This document shows, piece after piece, positions 35,651-46,198 of a stretch of 64,000 bases of DNA. The stretch is taken from contig JAQQWL010000005.1 in assembly GCA_038363925.1 (NCBI GenBank), positions 1,488,001 through 1,552,000 on the forward strand. The letters run 5' to 3'. A program made the position numbers and the translations under genes. Numbering within the stretch: the stretch's first letter is position 1; each line of letters opens with the position of its first letter. This DNA is from Apiospora phragmitis (Eukaryota; Ascomycota; Sordariomycetes; Amphisphaeriales; Apiosporaceae). Below the pieces are notes generated by a model. The model was given only the letters and a program-made list of their open reading frames with translations. It did not search any database and was not told the origin of the DNA.

Positions 35651-37844
35651 ATGGCCTCTTTCACAGCACTCAACGGAGGTGACCAAAAACCCATGGATCG
35701 CGGCAGCGGCAGTCCCACAAACAGGAGGCCCGACTCGGAAGAGCGACCCGAGGTTGCCGTCCCAGGCCCTACGGCGAGACCATCATCTCGTGACATTTCC
35801 TCAAACCCGCGAGACCGATGGCCGAGCTCGGGCCCAGAAAGGTCGTCATACGCATATCCCGACGTGGAAGGACCACACAAGCGCAAACGGTCTAACTCCC
35901 TCGAGCTCCGTAGAGAGGCTCCGAGTGCTCCGGAAGACAGGACTCATGCGCCACCATCACAGCCGGAACCGCGGGACGTTTACGGCACCTCTCAACATCA
36001 TGAGCGTGACTACCGCCCTTACGGAGACGAGAACCGAGGTGAGCGCAGCGACCCCTGGTATTCCCAGCATAGCAGGGATGAGCGGTCTGCGTATGAGACG
36101 CAGAACTCGGCAGTGTCTATTGCGTCACAATCTGAAGGACAGGGTGAAGATTCGCTCCGCAGATCCCAGATGGATTCGCAACAGGGCTATTCACCAACGA
36201 GTCCCGACGATGAGTCCAGCTATTATGGCGGTTCGTACACGCCGGAGCACCGGAGGGATGGGACGGTGATCCAGTCAGACCCTAAGAAGAGGAAGCGGAA
36301 TTTCAGCAACAGGACGAAAACGGGTTGTCTGACTTGCCGTAGACGGAAGAAGAAGTGTGATGAGACTAAACCTGAATGTAAGTGGCTCCCCCCCCTCCCC
36401 CACGACTGCCAACTGGTCGGAAGCTCACTGCAATTCCGAAGGCAATAACTGTATGCGAGGAGGTTTCATCTGCCAAGGCTATGCGAACCAGCGTGGATAT
36501 CAAAAGATGGAAAACAAACCCCCGGCGGTGCCGCTTGAGTCGAAGGACCCTAGCTACGTGCCCCCTGGTGCCTACGGAATGCCACAGCAAGCCCCCTACC
36601 CCAGTCAATCTGCACCTCTGGCAGCGCCGCCCAAGAGAGAAGCCCCTCCGCCATATCGGGGTCATTCGTTGCGGATAGAACCACCTCAAGGCCGTCCAGT
36701 GATGACTGACGATGAGCGCACTGCATCGACAATTCCAACTGCATCCACTGCTACCCCGGACAACAAGCTGTCCATACCATCGGCCTATACGGCACAACAA
36801 GGCAATCCTTTTCCAACTCCCATTAGTGCGATAAGCTCGGCAGCCAATTTTGAGTCTCGAGTGTTGTCAAAGGAATACCACCAAAGGATACCTCCGCTAC
36901 ACGACGCTAGCCGCACCGAGCCCGAGACTCCTCAATCGGGCATCCCTAACACAACTCTTCCTCAGCTCAACATGCTGAATGCTCCCACGCGAACTGATAG
37001 CCCAAGCTCGCATCATCAACAGCCGCCGCCGCCGCCGCCTCCCGCTAGCACCACGAGCGCTCAGGTTGCTGCCCAACTCGCCCTGTCGCACAGCCACTTT
37101 CCACCGCCGCCTCGTCAAGCTACCCAAAAGGAGTTGATGCTCCGGAACGACTGGTACCAGCCGTTCAACAAAGAACTAGTTCTGGAACGGGAGAGATGCA
37201 GTGCTGCATGCTGGCGGTTCAACAACTCGACGAACCCCAACAACGGGGTTTCGGGCAATGAGCGATCAAGGCTGTTCCGCGAGATCTTGATGCCCACGGA
37301 ACCCATCAATCTGTCGCCTACCCAACAGTCTCCGGTTTCGAACTCGGGCAGGGTCAGGGATAACGTCGATAACGCCGTCATCGGGGATAACGTCGTGATT
37401 GAAGCGCCCTTCACCTGCGACTACGGCTACAACATCACGATAGGACAGAACGTCTTCATTGGACGCAACTGCACCATCATTGACCCCTGCTCCGTCAAGA
37501 TTGGCAACAACACCTACATAGGGCCCAACGTCAGCCTCTTCGCCGCCACTCTGGACACGAACCCGGCCAAGCGGATGGGCAGCAAGAGCCTGCAGAAGGG
37601 AGAGCCCATCACGATTGAGGAGGATGTATGGATCGGTGGTAACGTGATCGTGCTGCCCGGTCTGAAGATCGGCAAAGGCTCCACGGTCGGTGCCGGTTCC
37701 GTCGTTACCAGGGTACGTTTCCAGCCGGCTCCTCCTCCAAAACTACTTACCTTACTTACTGACACACTTATTATATAGGATGTGCCAAACTTTACGATTG
37801 TTACTGGCAATCCGGCCCACGTTTTGCGCGGCATCCGACCCTAA
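35651..37844 (+). CDS. Zn2Cys6 regulator fused to a maltose/NodL-type hexapeptide acetyltransferase
   Basis: Three exons: 35651-36377, 36442-37712 and 37779-37844 (about 687 residues). The N-terminal 220 residues are polar and disordered, ending in a basic nuclear signal (KKRKRNFSNRTK). The zinc cluster spans Cys226 to about 255 (GCLTCRRRKKKCDE, then ECNNCMRGGFICQ), with the first intron splitting the fourth Cys codon. A Pro/Ser-rich linker with a Pro run precedes a maltose-acetyltransferase N-cap at about 470-530 (LMLRNDWYQPFNKEL, RCSAACWRFNNS). A left-handed beta-helix follows at about 560-685 (VIGDNVVIEAPF, IGQNVFIGRNC, VWIGGNVIVLPGLKIGKGS, GNPAHVLRGIRP). In active NodL/Maa enzymes the catalytic His lies in a TATHP-like motif; here it reads AATLDTNP, with Leu613 in the His place. 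This suggests DNA binding plus a non-catalytic, perhaps trimerising or acyl-CoA-sensing, domain (inference). The start ATG at 35651 is the first good one. Confidence 0.9.
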
Positions 37845-39080
37845 CGCGCGCAATCCTGTCTAAACGGCGCATACATCCTCTCACGTTAACGTCTCTCCGA
37901 TATCTTCCGCGTCTACTTTTTTCAGATTCGTTGTGATACCCAATTCGTTACTGTTTGTACAGATATCCACGCTTTCTCATTACTTTTCTTTCTTTTTCAT
38001 CACGCACTCACCCTTCTTCTACTTTGCTCAACTCATGCGGTCATGTGGTCATGTGCTTATGCGGAGAAAAAGATATTTTTCGAATATTGGTAGCATTACA
38101 ATTCATACATGGCATGAGCGTCTCTCTAACGACTTTTGGTTTCTCGGGTATCTTCCTTTTTTGCTTTCTGTTATATCACTCTTCCTTTTATTCATCATGG
38201 CTGGGAGGGACATATTTTAGAGAGCGTCTTCATGTCATGTCGTTACGAATCCAGGAGATGGCAGAAGAGGAGAGGTTATACATGGAATAGAAAGGAACAT
38301 GGGCTACAGGAGACCAGGCTTTCCTAGACGGGGAGATGGGAAAGTGACTGGGCACACACATTTATATATACAAGCCAGGGGGGTTGGTTCTACACATACA
38401 TACACACACATATGAGGGGAGGGGGTGGGGAGGAAGGGAAATACCGAGAAGTAACAAACAACTTTTGATGATGTGGATGAGAGGGAAAGGGAAGTGAAAC
38501 AGTGGAAAAGCTCTGGAAGCTACTGACCTAATCGACCATACCTGATGGATGGCAAGTGAAGGGGCAAAGAAAGCTATGGAGAGTGAGATGGAGGCTCATA
38601 TATATTATTACGTCTATATCCATCATCATCACCTGTTCTTGCTGGCGGGAATTCCACATTAATGACACGATTACTTCACATTTGCATTCGTAACCTGTTA
38701 TACCTTATCTGGGTTTCGTGATCGGTTCCCTCTTCTCTTTCTTGTACGCTCTGTGCTCATTCCGTCCACGAGTCGACCAGACAATATCACCAGCACCTAC
38801 GACCCACCGTCTGAGTCCCGAGAAACTTGATCAAGCATCATCACTATGACAAAGAGGGGAGCAATAGTACTTACCAGCATGGGCAGAAACACAGTGTCAC
38901 CAGTATATTCAAATGCTTTAGAGTACGTTGCTCCGGCAACTATTCGTGTGCAAAAACCCATAGTTTCCTTTTGGATAATGCTATTGGTCAGGGGTATGAC
39001 GCAATCGAACACTGATGGGCTGTAAATTAAAGTATATGCAGGTAATTATTAAGACCTTCAGAAAATGCTTAATCAACAAC
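37845..39080. other. intergenic region between convergent genes
   Basis: 3' flanks of the fusion gene and of the GH72-like relic. A/T-rich and CA-rich low-complexity patches near 38360-38410; no gene recognised. Confidence 0.45.
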
Positions 39081-41000
39081 TCAATATTGTTGCTGCTGCT
39101 TTGTCTGTGGTGGTCGAGCTTCTAGTTGCTCCTGTCCTGGCGCCTGAAACCCCGCCGGATCAACAGCAGCACGCGTGCTGCTGTTGTCCCCTTCCATCTC
39201 GAACGTGTGCGCCGGCGGCGGTGGCGAGGAACACGGCGTGGCAGCATCGTAGTCACTCACCCCCAACTGCTGCTGCATTTGGTAGCTAGCACGGCCGCCG
39301 CCGCCGCCGCCCATGCCGCCACCGCTCTGGGCCGGCGACAACTCGGACGGCGTCTGCGGGCCGGTTGTCATCGTCGTTCCGGTCGTTTCGGGCTTGTAGT
39401 AGAACCCCGCGTATGCCGCCATACTCGGCCACCCCTGGTGGCGCCTCGATCATCCTCCCTCCCGGCCCTTGCTGGTTCGCACTCCGCCGCCTCCAAAGAA
39501 TAAACCACCCGAGTCCCACCAGGGCGAAGACACCGATTATACTCCCCACGATGGCCCCTACCAAGCCGCTAGCGATAAGCCCCCAAAATGGCCCGAGCCA
39601 CCTTTCGCCGCATTGTTATCGTCACCGCTGGCAGCATTGGTTGCCCCCGAAGGTCTAGCCTCTGTCGTATTTGGAGCCCCACCCGTGGGCGTGGTCGTGA
39701 CTCCGCCACCGTCAGCTGGCGTCACTGGAGGCAACCCCGGGATCGTAGGCAGGGGCAAGTTTCATCGACCATCCAGGACAAGAAGGTGTTTTGGGTTGGG
39801 CAATAGGGCGTGGTGGAATACTTCGGCGTATAATCGGACGCCGCCGTGCTTTCGGGCTGGGCCGAGTGGAAGAATGATCGCAGATCCGTGTAGTGCGGCA
39901 ACGTCTTGGGCTTGCCGGTGTAGTTATAGCCATCCGAGTACTCAACCATTGCCAAAGTGTATGTTCCCAAAGGGTCTGGTGCGTCGGCCCAGTCGTATAC
40001 TATGACTCCTTCGAAGACGCCGGAATAGTTTCCAACTTAGGATCGTCTTGGCTTCGGTAAAGTTGCGTATATCTCTGTCATAGGCGCAGAGTATTCCGGA
40101 AAAGATGATGGGTATTTCAGACCCATGGAATTGGTCGAAGATTTGTGAAATATTGTTGCCACACGCGTACTTCAGACTAACCCCGAACATGTCGATGGAG
40201 TCAGCGTACCCGCTACAGGTGAGATAGTCCACTGTCGTGACCTTCATATACTGAGTGACGTCCATTTCAGAGTATGCTATAGGAATGCGGCGGTAATTAC
40301 GACCATCAAGGAAGGTTTTCATGTCCTTCGTCGCTGCTTTGACGTAGGGCGCCGCCTTTGCATACTCTGCTGCTCATGTGTCAATATTACTTTTAGCCAA
40401 GCATTCAGCGGTTGGACTAGCAGTTGTTGATGGTATCGAAACCAACAGCGAAAGCAGGGACGTTGCCGTATCTGTTGCCCAAGCGTTAGCCTTTTCGCCT
40501 TGAACGCGGGTACTGTTTGCGAGGCATCCATACTTGGAGAAAGCATCAATCTGAGACGTCCAGTCATCGTACATCGCTCTGTTCCAATCAGGCGTACTCT
40601 ATGAGACGTTTAAGCATGCGTTGTGGATTACATAGACTCGCGGCTGGAGCACTTACAAGGTCAATACTGAACCCAATAGTGCCTAGTTCGATCCAGACGT
40701 AAATGCCCCATTTGTCAAGTGCTTCCATACAACCATCGTGAGAACCCGAAGACAGTACCTCGTAGACACGGATGGTGTTCACACCTAGGTCCGCCATGAT
40801 TTCTGCATCGATCTCGCACTGCTTCGTATCACGAAGCCTGTCACGAATTGAAGTATCGTGGCCCAGGTCGTAGGTAATCCCTGGCGAAGGCCGTTAGCTT
40901 TGACTCCTCCAAGAAGCAGAAGGGCGAGAGCGCCACTTACCTTTAACGAAGAACTGCTCGCAGTTAGGTAGGTATTCTTCATAGTGTTTGTTTGATGGCA
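39081..41000 (-). pseudogene. degenerate GH72-like (beta-1,3-glucanosyltransferase) gene with C-terminal membrane anchor
   Basis: Resembles the Gel/Gas family of cell-wall glucanosyltransferases. From the 5' side: CEQFFVKGITYDLG, ADLGVNTIRVYEV, CMEALDKWGIYVWIELGT, WNRAMYDDWTSQIDAFSKYG and NVPAFAVGFDTINN. Then APYVKAATKDMKTFLDGRNY, IPIAYSEMD, DYLTCSGYADSIDMFGV, EIPIIFSGILC and YSGVFEGVIVYDW. A Gly/Thr-rich linker, a membrane helix (GAIVGSIIGVFALVGLGWFI) with WRRR, and a Gly/Gln-rich tail follow. Introns with GTAAGT (near 40940 and 40667) and GTATGG (near 40535) fit. The acid/base position (GNE in active enzymes) reads GFD and the nucleophile motif (SEYG) reads SGIL. The frame shifts near 40040, 39745, 39592 and 39424, and no intact signal peptide is found. 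A membrane-anchored tail instead of a GPI signal is unusual. Confidence 0.6.
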
Positions 41001-41460
41001 GGTAGGCAAGGAAAGATTAGATCGGCTTCCTGCTAAAAAGCAGTGGGTTTTCCAGACTGACGGGTCATGTTGCACCCGGGCCGATCTGTCAGTCGGCAGG
41101 CCGGTTGTCAATACGTAATGATACGGAGTAAGGAAAGTTGGAATAAACAAGTGGATTAATCGTTTACCCTGGAGAAATACTGCCAACACGCGTACGTCGA
41201 GCTCGAAGTATTCTCGAATCTTGACATGGCCGTTGTTGGCCCACAGATGCTCATGTTCGAGGCTCTAACCAGAATCTAGAGGATCTATACAACGCCCCTC
41301 TTACACTACATCATCCCGAATCAGCCGGCTTCACAGGCTGTCGGAGCTAACCACAACGTCATAGAATCGCACACTTCTACCCACAAGTCCACAGAACGCA
41401 TAGCAGCTTTTCATGAGTATATATAACTATATATTGCAATAGATATAATCCGTATTCAAT
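41001..41460. other. divergent spacer
   Basis: Between the GH72-like relic (minus) and the epimerase gene (plus). A TATA-like stretch (GTATATATAACTATATATTG, 41417-41436) lies about 30 bp upstream of the epimerase start. Confidence 0.4.
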
Positions 41461-42438
41461 ATGTTAAATACAGTCCGTAGAGTATCCAAGACCAGCACAT
41501 CCTCAGCCATCCATCACAGAATCCCCCAACTCTCATCAACCCTCTCATCCCACCATCGCCCCTTTTCCACCTCCCCCTCCCTCAACATGAAGATCGCCAT
41601 CACAGGCGCCCGCGGCACCGTCGGCCGCGAAGTCGTGAAGCTGTGCGCGAAGGAGGGTCACGCCACCATACAAATCAACCGCACCCCGCAAGCCGACGAC
41701 GGCGCGACCCCCAACACAGAGATGCGCATAGCCGACGCCGCGTCCGACTACGACGCCACCGTCGCCGCCTTCGCGGGCTGCGACGCCGTGATCCACCTGG
41801 CCGCGATCCCGGACCCCCAGGGCAAGCCGGACAGCCACGTGCACAACAACAACGTGGCCGCCGCCTTCAACGGCCTGCGCGCGGCCGCCGCGCAGAACAT
41901 CCGGCGGTTCTGCTACGCGAGCAGCGTCAACGCCATCGGCCTCGCCTACTCGAACCAGCCGCTGCGTTTCCCCTACTTCCCCATCGACGAGGAGGCGTAC
42001 CCGTGCCGCCCCACGGACGCGTACGCCCTCGCGAAAACCGAGGCCGAGACGGCCGCGCGCGCCTTCCCGGACTGGTTTCCGGGCATGAAGGTGGCGTGCC
42101 TGCGGATCCACGAGGTGGCGCCCCGGAAGGACGTGCTGCAGGAGCACGACGAGGACTGGGTGGCCGCGGGCGTCAAGCAGCTGTGGGGCTGGGTCAGCCC
42201 CGTCGCGACGGCCCGGGCCTGCCTGCTGGCCGTCACCAAGGCGGACCAGTACGAGGGCTGCCAGATCTTCAACATCGTCGCGCCCGACACGACGCAGGGC
42301 GGCACGCCTTCGGCCGACCTGGCCAAGAAGTATTACCCGGACGCCGAGATCCGCGCCGATATGGGCACCAACCGCGCCTTTTGGATGACGGAAAAGGCCG
42401 AGAAGATGCTCGGCTGGGTGCATCACGAGAAGGAATAA
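41461..42438 (+). CDS. NAD(P)-dependent epimerase/dehydratase (extended SDR)
   Basis: Intronless, 325 residues. Rossmann fold with the nucleotide-binding motif GARGTVG at residues 49-55, a Ser in YASSVNAIG (about 154) and the active-site pair Tyr188/Lys192 in YALAK. These define an extended short-chain dehydrogenase of the sugar epimerase/dehydratase group; the substrate cannot be told. The first 42 residues are Ser/Arg-rich and look like a mitochondrial presequence; a start at the second Met (41587, MKIAITGARG) would give a cytosolic form. Codon third positions are almost all G or C, which keeps long false frames open on the other strand. It is convergent with SWC4, with 294 bp between stops. 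Confidence 0.87.
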   Translation: MLNTVRRVSKTSTSSAIHHRIPQLSSTLSSHHRPFSTSPSLNMKIAITGARGTVGREVVKLCAKEGHATIQINRTPQADDGATPNTEMRIADAASDYDATVAAFAGCDAVIHLAAIPDPQGKPDSHVHNNNVAAAFNGLRAAAAQNIRRFCYASSVNAIGLAYSNQPLRFPYFPIDEEAYPCRPTDAYALAKTEAETAARAFPDWFPGMKVACLRIHEVAPRKDVLQEHDEDWVAAGVKQLWGWVSPVATARACLLAVTKADQYEGCQIFNIVAPDTTQGGTPSADLAKKYYPDAEIRADMGTNRAFWMTEKAEKMLGWVHHEKE

Positions 42439-42732
42439 ACCATCATCATCGAATGAGATCGTGTAGTAATGCTTGTAATGTGTAGGTAGATATATCCGAA
42501 ATAATGATTCACGTAATGTGGTAAATACACCATCACAGCCAAAAACCAGGACAGCTTCACGGGAAGATGACACAGACAACGATGATGCACTGGAGTGAGT
42601 ATGTTGGGATTCCATTTCGAAATGTGTATATTGCTGCGCCCTCAGTCGGGTCTTGTTAGCGTATAACACAACAGGCGCTTCCTGTTCTAGACATGCTGCT
42701 ATGCTTAATATACAAAAGGCACCCTCCCCGAC

Positions 42733-44706
42733 CTACTTTTTCTGTCGCTTGGCGCTCTTATCACTAACAGAGCTCAACACGCTGGCAGAGCGTTTCTGTC
42801 CGCCACTGCTGCTAGGTCTTTCCTCTTTTTCCTCCCCGGTGTTATTCTCCTGCTTGACCCCATTCGTAGCTTCTTGGGCCTCTTTAGCAGCGGCCTTTTT
42901 GTCGTCCGCTCCCGGATTTCCATCGGCAGGCTTTTCAGCCGCTGCTTGTTCGCCCCCCTTGTTGGGGCCGTCCTTCTCGCCGTTGGTACCCTCGCCAGCC
43001 GCAGGTTTCTCCGTGGTGGCTGTGGACGATGAAGCCGCACCACCACCTGCTTTCTTTCCGTCCTTGCTAGCCGCGACATTCTCCTTGGCGGTTTCGCCAT
43101 TGGAGCCACCCTTGGCTGCAGACTCAGCAGCAGCTGGCTGAGGGACAATGCCAGCAGCCTTGTCCTTTTCGGCCTTCTTTGCCTTCTCCAGCTTGATCTC
43201 GGCGTCGAACTTGTCGCTCAGCTTCTTCAGGTCGAGCAGGGTCTGGATGTTAACCAAGAGATGCTCCATCTGATCCACCACGGCCTTGGTCGGCATAGTC
43301 AGCCGCGCCGGGACGTCCAGCTCATTAAGCGTGTTCGTTATGCGGGCGTGTTGAGCGTTGGACTTGGTGGTGAGGATCTTGTTGATGCGGTCGTATCGGA
43401 ACGTTGGGCCACTAGGCAAACGATCGTGCGTCGACACGCCATATGTCAACTCCTCCTGCTCGGTAAGCTTTCGCCGTTCTGGCGCCTGAGCTCCCTTCTT
43501 CGTAGGCTTCTCTGCACGGGTATCGGTGCTTGCGTTAGAGTCGTGACGGCCATGGCCATGGCCACTGGCAGAAGCCGCTATGCTCTCCCGGCGCTGCTCC
43601 GCCAACGGCGTGGAGCCAGGTTGCGCCGAGGGGCCTGCCGAGGCAGGTGTGCTCTGGCCGTCGGTTCCCATCAGCGATTTACGCTTCTTAGACTTGTCGG
43701 CAGTCATGAGGTTCTGGAGTAGAGTGTGTAGACCATTGCTAGTCTTGAATGTGCTCAAGTCTTGTGTCGTTTCGGTTGTGGGATAGTCCAGGCGGTTGTA
43801 AAGCTCACGGCGTTCCTGGTTGAACTTTTCGGTCCTGGCTAAGATGCGTCGGACTTCTAGCAGCAACGATTCCTCTTCACGGGCCTCTTCCTTAGAGCGG
43901 CCCATCTGGGCTTCGGCGAACTTCTTCCGCCTCGTCTCGTCCTCCGGCTTGAAGTTGACCATGATCTCGTGCAAGCTGAATTCGGCTTGGTTCATGTATT
44001 GTACGGGCCGTTGGACCCCCATCATCTTAGCAGCAACTTCGTAGTACCGTGCCTTTAAGTCTTCCAGAGTGCGAGCCTTTCGGGCCTGTACCACAGCCGT
44101 ATTGGACTCTGTGCTTGCATCTCCGTCCTTTGACTGGTAGTCATATCGATCCCATATTATCGGCCACCTTAAATCGTACTCTCTCACGGCGTCCATCAGA
44201 TAATCGGTCTCATCTTTGGTCCAGTCGTTATTGACCAAGGTCGAGTTGTACTGATCTTCACTGTACTGCGGTACGTCGACTTTGACGTTGAACTTGGCAA
44301 AACTCGAGTCCTCTATCTCCTCGGGCTTCGACTCGCCCTTGTCTGCGTCCATTTTGTCCTCGTTCGGTTGGCCATTCTGTTGCTGTTCCGGCTGCGGCGG
44401 CGTGGGTTGCACATCGGTTTTCCGCCGCCAATGTCGGAGTATTAACGATTCGTCCCCACGTGCCGAGTTACGGAAAGGGCGCATCTCCCATCTCGCTGCC
44501 GGTTTCCTGCTGCCAAACCGTCGCTTTTTGAAGGAGGATATCTCGGGGACTATGGCGATGGGATTGTCGCCTCCCAAGTTCTGCACTTCTCGAGCCAGCC
44601 CTTTCAGATTCTGCCGCGCGATTGACGTCTTCTGCTTCTTTGCCGGCCGGGAGCCCCCGCCCTCGGTGGGCAGGTTGAGCATTTCGCGCACATCGTGGGA
44701 AGTCAT
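42733..44706 (-). CDS. SWC4: SWR1-complex protein 4 (DMAP1/Eaf2 homologue)
   Basis: Nuclear subunit shared by the SWR1 (H2A.Z exchange) and NuA4 (acetyltransferase) complexes. Intronless, 657 residues. The N-terminus has the conserved MTSHDVREMLNLP and the block FKKRRFGSRKPAARWEMRPF. A SANT/DMAP1-type domain lies at about 160-240 (NDWTKDETDYLMDAVREYDL, WPIIWDRYDY). The helical MNQAEFSLHEIMVNF and RREKFAEAQ-like stretch follow, then a conserved C-terminal part (PTKAVVDQMEHLLVNIQTLL). The last 150 residues are Ala/Lys/Glu-rich low complexity ending in a basic KRQKK. Start ATG 44706. It is divergent from the p24 gene. Confidence 0.94.
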   Translation of the reverse strand: MTSHDVREMLNLPTEGGGSRPAKKQKTSIARQNLKGLAREVQNLGGDNPIAIVPEISSFKKRRFGSRKPAARWEMRPFRNSARGDESLILRHWRRKTDVQPTPPQPEQQQNGQPNEDKMDADKGESKPEEIEDSSFAKFNVKVDVPQYSEDQYNSTLVNNDWTKDETDYLMDAVREYDLRWPIIWDRYDYQSKDGDASTESNTAVVQARKARTLEDLKARYYEVAAKMMGVQRPVQYMNQAEFSLHEIMVNFKPEDETRRKKFAEAQMGRSKEEAREEESLLLEVRRILARTEKFNQERRELYNRLDYPTTETTQDLSTFKTSNGLHTLLQNLMTADKSKKRKSLMGTDGQSTPASAGPSAQPGSTPLAEQRRESIAASASGHGHGRHDSNASTDTRAEKPTKKGAQAPERRKLTEQEELTYGVSTHDRLPSGPTFRYDRINKILTTKSNAQHARITNTLNELDVPARLTMPTKAVVDQMEHLLVNIQTLLDLKKLSDKFDAEIKLEKAKKAEKDKAAGIVPQPAAAESAAKGGSNGETAKENVAASKDGKKAGGGAASSSTATTEKPAAGEGTNGEKDGPNKGGEQAAAEKPADGNPGADDKKAAAKEAQEATNGVKQENNTGEEKEERPSSSGGQKRSASVLSSVSDKSAKRQKK

Positions 44707-45393
44707 CCTGGTATCGAATGGGCGGGTTTCATTAAATGATCGTAATCAACGTTGGATGGTGGATTGCAGCGCCGCGGGATACAAGCCCGATGACACCACC
44801 AGTTGCGCAATGGCCGTAATTTATGTTATCGTATCGTGATGACGGAGCGACACATCGAGAGCCGATAGAGTTGTCGCCAAGGTTTGCCGGTTTCTATTGA
44901 TGTGACGCGTCTTGATGGATTAATTAATTGATTGATTGCTGAGGGCGTCGACAACCAGGCGGCTGCCAAATCTAGAGTTCCAACAGAACGCTGAGTGAGT
45001 GCTGAGCTCCAAAAAAATGAGATCCATAGTGTCCAGTGTCCACTGCTGAAATGCACGAGCCACCAGTCCTAACTACTATCGGTTAGCGGATACCAAGCTG
45101 TCTCTCAGGCCTGGCCGCCCCTGGACACTTTGCCCTTTTTCCCTAACGTGGCAGTTTCCCATGAGGCTAGAGAAAAGACAGTTGCTGGAGCGTTCAGTAG
45201 CTTAACTCCAGCTTTCCACCTTGCTCGACGTACGGTAACCGCGCGACAAGATCGGTAGACCTCTTCACCCACCCAACGACACACCGAAAAACACGGCCAA
45301 TTGAGTATACGTTCAGTGTAGCTCCGTGTAGCTCCGCCCTCGTCCACCACCGCCCACCCCGGAACGATCCACCGCACATTCATCATCATCATC
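44707..45393. promoter_or_regulatory. shared divergent promoter region of SWC4 and the p24 gene
   Basis: 687 bp between outward-facing starts. A CATCAT trinucleotide run (45378-45395) abuts the p24 start codon. No specific factor site is certain. Confidence 0.4.
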
Positions 45394-46198
45394 ATGAGGG
45401 CGATTCTCCCCCTTCTGTCGCTGAGCACCGTCGCCCAGGCGCTCTACTTCTACATCGACGGGTCGCAGCCGAAATGTTTCTTCGAGGACCTGCCCAAGGA
45501 CACGCTGGTGGTCGGCCACTACGAGGCCAAGGAGTGGGACGAGAACATGCGGTCGTGGTCCAAGCATGACGGAATCAGCATTTACATCTCCGTGGACGTA
45601 AGGCAACCCTGGCGACATTCCTTTTGGTCGACTAATTGGCTTGTGATCGGGGGAGGGAAGCTAATGGAGACTACACAGGAATCCTTCGACAAAGACGACC
45701 GCGTGGTATCCCAGCGCGGCTCGAGCTCGGGGCGCTTCACCTTCACCTCGGCCGAGGCCGGCGAGCACAAGATCTGCTTCACCCCATCGTCCAACTCGGG
45801 CCGACAGGGCTGGCTCTCGCTGAGCCACCCCAACGGCGGCATCAAGCTGCAGCTCGACCTGGCCATCGGCGAGTCGTCCGAGATCGCTAGCACCGACAAG
45901 GGCAAGATGGAAGACCTGTCGCAGCGCATCAAGGACCTGAACTCGCGGCTCCAGGATATCCGCAGGGAGCAAGTTTTCCAGCGTGTAAGTGCTTCTGGCG
46001 AAGGGAGATAAATGGTCGGTTGAATGGGCTAATGAGAACGAAAAACAGGAGCGCGAGGCCGAATTTCGAGATCAGTCCGAGACCACCAACGGCCGTGTTG
46101 TTCGATGGATGGTCATCCAGCTTGTCGTGCTTGGCGTTACTTGTGCATGGCAATTGTCGCACTTGAGATCGTTCTTCATCAAGCAAAAGCTCACTTAG
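45394..46198 (+). CDS. p24-alpha family cargo receptor (Erp1/TMED4-9 type)
   Basis: Type I membrane protein of COPII/COPI vesicles cycling between ER and Golgi. Exons: 45394-45597, 45679-45984 and 46049-46198 (219 residues). A signal peptide ([16 protein letters not shown]) is followed by a GOLD domain starting [20 protein letters not shown]; the paired Cys is in HKICFTP. Then come a coiled-coil ([20 protein letters not shown]), a membrane helix ([20 protein letters not shown]) and a short cytosolic tail ([10 protein letters not shown]) with the FF export signal. The LYF...CFFEDLP start puts it in the alpha branch, not Emp24 or Erv25. The first intron is in frame (81 nt), so unspliced reading stays open. 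Confidence 0.93.

Noticed and set aside
41643..42485. 280-codon frame on the plus strand
   Set aside because: Overlaps the epimerase in another frame; Arg/Pro/Gly-rich composition typical of an off-frame reading.
41545..42669. 374-codon open frame on the minus strand
   Set aside because: It is the mirror of the epimerase gene, caused by G/C-rich third positions; Arg/Val/Gly-rich with no domain.
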